Source: an uncultured Oscillospiraceae bacterium (GTDB taxonomy: Bacteria; Bacillota; Clostridia; Oscillospirales; Oscillospiraceae). From it: a stretch of 64,000 bases of DNA. This document shows, in pieces, positions 62,611-64,000 of the stretch (the stretch's first letter is position 1; every line of letters starts with the position of its first letter). The stretch is taken from contig CAKUMO010000003.1 in the NCBI GenBank assembly GCA_934667815.1, forward strand, positions 1 through 64,000. The letters are read 5' to 3'. The translations under genes and the position numbers were made by a program. The notes below the pieces were generated by a model, which was given only the letters and a program-made list of their open reading frames with translations, ran no database searches and was not told the origin of the DNA.

Positions 62611-63432
62611 ATGAACAATCCGCTTGCCATTACGGCCATCGTCCACGCCGCGCCGGAGGCGCCGCTCGTCCTGCGCGGCGAGCTTCCGCAGTGCATCCGG
62701 CAGGCAAAGGCGCTGGGCTATGACGCCGTGGAGATCCACGTCATCGAGGCGCCGACCTTCCCCATGGCGGAGGTCAAAGCGGCTCTGCGGGAGACGGGAC
62801 TGCACATTTCGGCCATCGTCACGGGAAGAATCTTCACCGAGCGCGGCCTGTGCATCACCTCTCCCGACCCGCAAAACCGTGCCGCCGCCATGGCCGAGAT
62901 GCGCGATTACATCGACATCGCCGCCGCGCTTCAGGCGACCGACGGCGTGATTCTCGGCTGGGTCAAGGGCAACCGCCGCGCGGACGATCCCGAGTTTGAC
63001 CGTCTGCTTGCCGAGCAGCTTCGCCTTCTGGGCGAATACGCCGGAAGCCGCGGTCAGACCATTCTCATCGAGGTCATCAACCGCTATGAGACGAATCTGT
63101 TCAACACGGCCGCCGAGCTGCGTGAATTTTTGACCAAGTGGCAGCCGCCGCACTGCCGCATCCACCTCGATTCCTTCCATATGAACATCGACGAGGCGGA
63201 CATGCCTGCGGCCATTGAGACGGCGGGCGATCTGCTGGGCTATTTCCATGTGGCTGACTCCAACCGTCTCGCGCCGGGCAGGGGACATGTGGACTTTGCG
63301 GCGCTGTTTTCCGCGCTGGAGCGTGTCAACTATCGCGGCACGATCTCGCTGGAATGCATCCCGGGGCCGGACGGCCTCGCCACCGGTGCAGAAGGTTACT
63401 CGTATCTGACGGAAGTGCTGAATCGGCGTTGA
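62611..63432 (+). CDS. TIM-barrel epimerase/isomerase, second copy (IolO-like)
   Basis: 273 residues. Glu154 (IEVINRYE), Asp187 (LDSFHMNIDEAD), His213 (FHVADSNR) and Glu248 (LECIPG) match the metal site of the 50.5-kb paralogue. The TGR.F..RGLCIT loop replaces GTGRAYVNDRLSIT, so the substrate may differ. The first ATG is 5 bases after the hydrolase stop; an in-frame TTG overlaps that stop. It is probably translated by coupling. Confidence 0.82.
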   Translation: MNNPLAITAIVHAAPEAPLVLRGELPQCIRQAKALGYDAVEIHVIEAPTFPMAEVKAALRETGLHISAIVTGRIFTERGLCITSPDPQNRAAAMAEMRDYIDIAAALQATDGVILGWVKGNRRADDPEFDRLLAEQLRLLGEYAGSRGQTILIEVINRYETNLFNTAAELREFLTKWQPPHCRIHLDSFHMNIDEADMPAAIETAGDLLGYFHVADSNRLAPGRGHVDFAALFSALERVNYRGTISLECIPGPDGLATGAEGYSYLTEVLNRR

Positions 63433-63457
63433 CTTTCATGAATTAAATCGGTATAAT
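63429..63457 (+). promoter_or_regulatory. Promoter of the GntR regulator gene
   Basis: TTGACT (63429-63434), a 17-base spacer and TATAAT (63452-63457). The -35 box overlaps the stop codon of the epimerase gene, so the regulator has its own promoter in addition to read-through. No TGGCATGCCA site is visible here. Confidence 0.82.
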
Positions 63458-63488
63458 ATTCAGTAAAACGTTAGAGGGGTAATTTTAG

Positions 63489-64000
63489 ATGGGTACTTTG
63501 GAGGTTCTTGCCGAAACAACGAGCAAGGCGGAAAATGTGTATAATGCTCTGTTGGAGAAGATCGTGGACGGCGACTATCCGCCCGGCTATTCCCTGTCCA
63601 TCCGGGAGATCAGTCAACAGCTCGAGGTCAGCCGCACACCGGTCAAGGAGGCGTTCAGCCGTCTGGTCTACGACGGCTATGTCGAACCGCTGCCGAACCG
63701 CAGCTTTATCGTCGCGCGCATCAGCACCACCGAGGTTCTGGAGCTGCTGGAGGTGCGCGAGGCGCTGGAACGCTCGGCGGCCTTCTATGCCGCGCAGCGC
63801 CGGACCGACGCAGACATTGCCGAGCTGCAGCGCATCAGCGAGTATCACCGCAACATTCCCGCCGACGAGATTGCAGAGATCGCCCTCTGGGACAAGAAGT
63901 TCCATCTGGCCATTGCCCGCGCGACCTACAACCAGCAGATGTTCGGCATTCTGGAAAAGGTCTTTGAAAAGCTGACGCGTATCAGCCTGCCGATCACGCG
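63489..64000 (+). CDS. GntR-family transcriptional regulator (FadR/FCD type), cut by window end
   Basis: 170 residues are visible and the frame is still open at the edge. The winged helix (about 12-75) reads ALLEKIVDGDYPPGYSLSIR, ISQQLEVSRTPVKEAFSRL and DGYVEPLPNRSFIV. The FCD ligand domain starts near 80 with LLEVREALERSAA; Asp and His of WDKKFHLAIA are likely metal ligands. It probably binds the palindromes at 61.3 and 61.5 kb and senses a pathway acid. AGAGGGG precedes the ATG. A different frame at 63508-63975 is a shadow. Confidence 0.9.
   Translation, partial: MGTLEVLAETTSKAENVYNALLEKIVDGDYPPGYSLSIREISQQLEVSRTPVKEAFSRLVYDGYVEPLPNRSFIVARISTTEVLELLEVREALERSAAFYAAQRRTDADIAELQRISEYHRNIPADEIAEIALWDKKFHLAIARATYNQQMFGILEKVFEKLTRISLPIT

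Noticed and set aside
63508..63975. 155-codon plus-strand frame near the right edge
   Set aside because: It is out of frame with the clear GntR protein starting at 63489, which stays open to the window end.

Overview
GC-rich chromosomal DNA from a Gram-positive anaerobe of the Clostridia, most likely Oscillospiraceae near Oscillibacter/Dysosmobacter. This is inferred from rimP-nusA-rnpM-ylxQ-infB synteny, lipobox lipoproteins, oxygen-sensitive enzyme families and protein style. No rRNA, phage, transposase or CRISPR array is visible.

Layout. 1-480: a 166-bp-period tandem repeat and a tRNA-Met/tRNA-Glu pair with its own promoter and terminator. 0.65-1.9 kb: two small membrane proteins. 2.1-10.3 kb: translation operon rimP-nusA-rnpM-ylxQ-infB-rbfA-nrnA-truB-ribF, interrupted between infB and rbfA by 444 bp packed with hairpins. 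10.5-14.5 kb: potABCD polyamine importer. 14.6-19.8 kb: pncB with a membrane protein, a hotdog thioesterase, rimM-trmD-cobB-trmO. 19.9-25.9 kb: envelope proteins (YkuD L,D-transpeptidase with Ig-like repeats, a lipoprotein metallopeptidase, lgt, HAD). 26.1-28.9 kb: trkA-trkH. 29-33.7 kb: GtrA-like protein, split aconitase-X dehydratase and a 2-enoate-reductase-like flavoenzyme. 33.8-43.4 kb: binding protein/sensor kinase/response regulator/HAD phosphatase operon divergent from an FbpABC/AfuABC-type ABC importer.

43.7-64 kb is a large catabolic locus. Sixteen minus-strand genes run from 61.2 to 43.7 kb: three zinc dehydrogenases, a beta-hydroxyacid dehydrogenase, a ribose/inositol-class ABC importer, a creatininase-fold hydrolase, a TIM-barrel epimerase, type II GAPDH-like and archaeal-type PGK-like proteins, a LarA-family racemase, malic enzyme and a split transketolase. 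A divergent plus-strand set holds a second hydrolase, a second epimerase and a GntR regulator cut by the window end. The first half resembles the Thermotoga IolM/IolN/IolO inositol pathway. The second half does not: I propose (inference) that transketolase removes C2 from a hexulosonate and that the GAPDH-like/PGK-like pair oxidises the remaining C4 aldehyde acid with ATP formation, giving a C4 dicarboxylate for LarA and malic enzyme. The PGK-like protein lacks the basic residue that normally contacts the substrate phosphate. A palindromic operator pair in the divergent promoter region ties both arms to one regulator.

A second novelty is a roughly 220-bp inverted-repeat-bounded element found at 29.6 and 43.4 kb, each time between two copies of a locus-specific terminator-like hairpin, with a collapsed relative behind infB.
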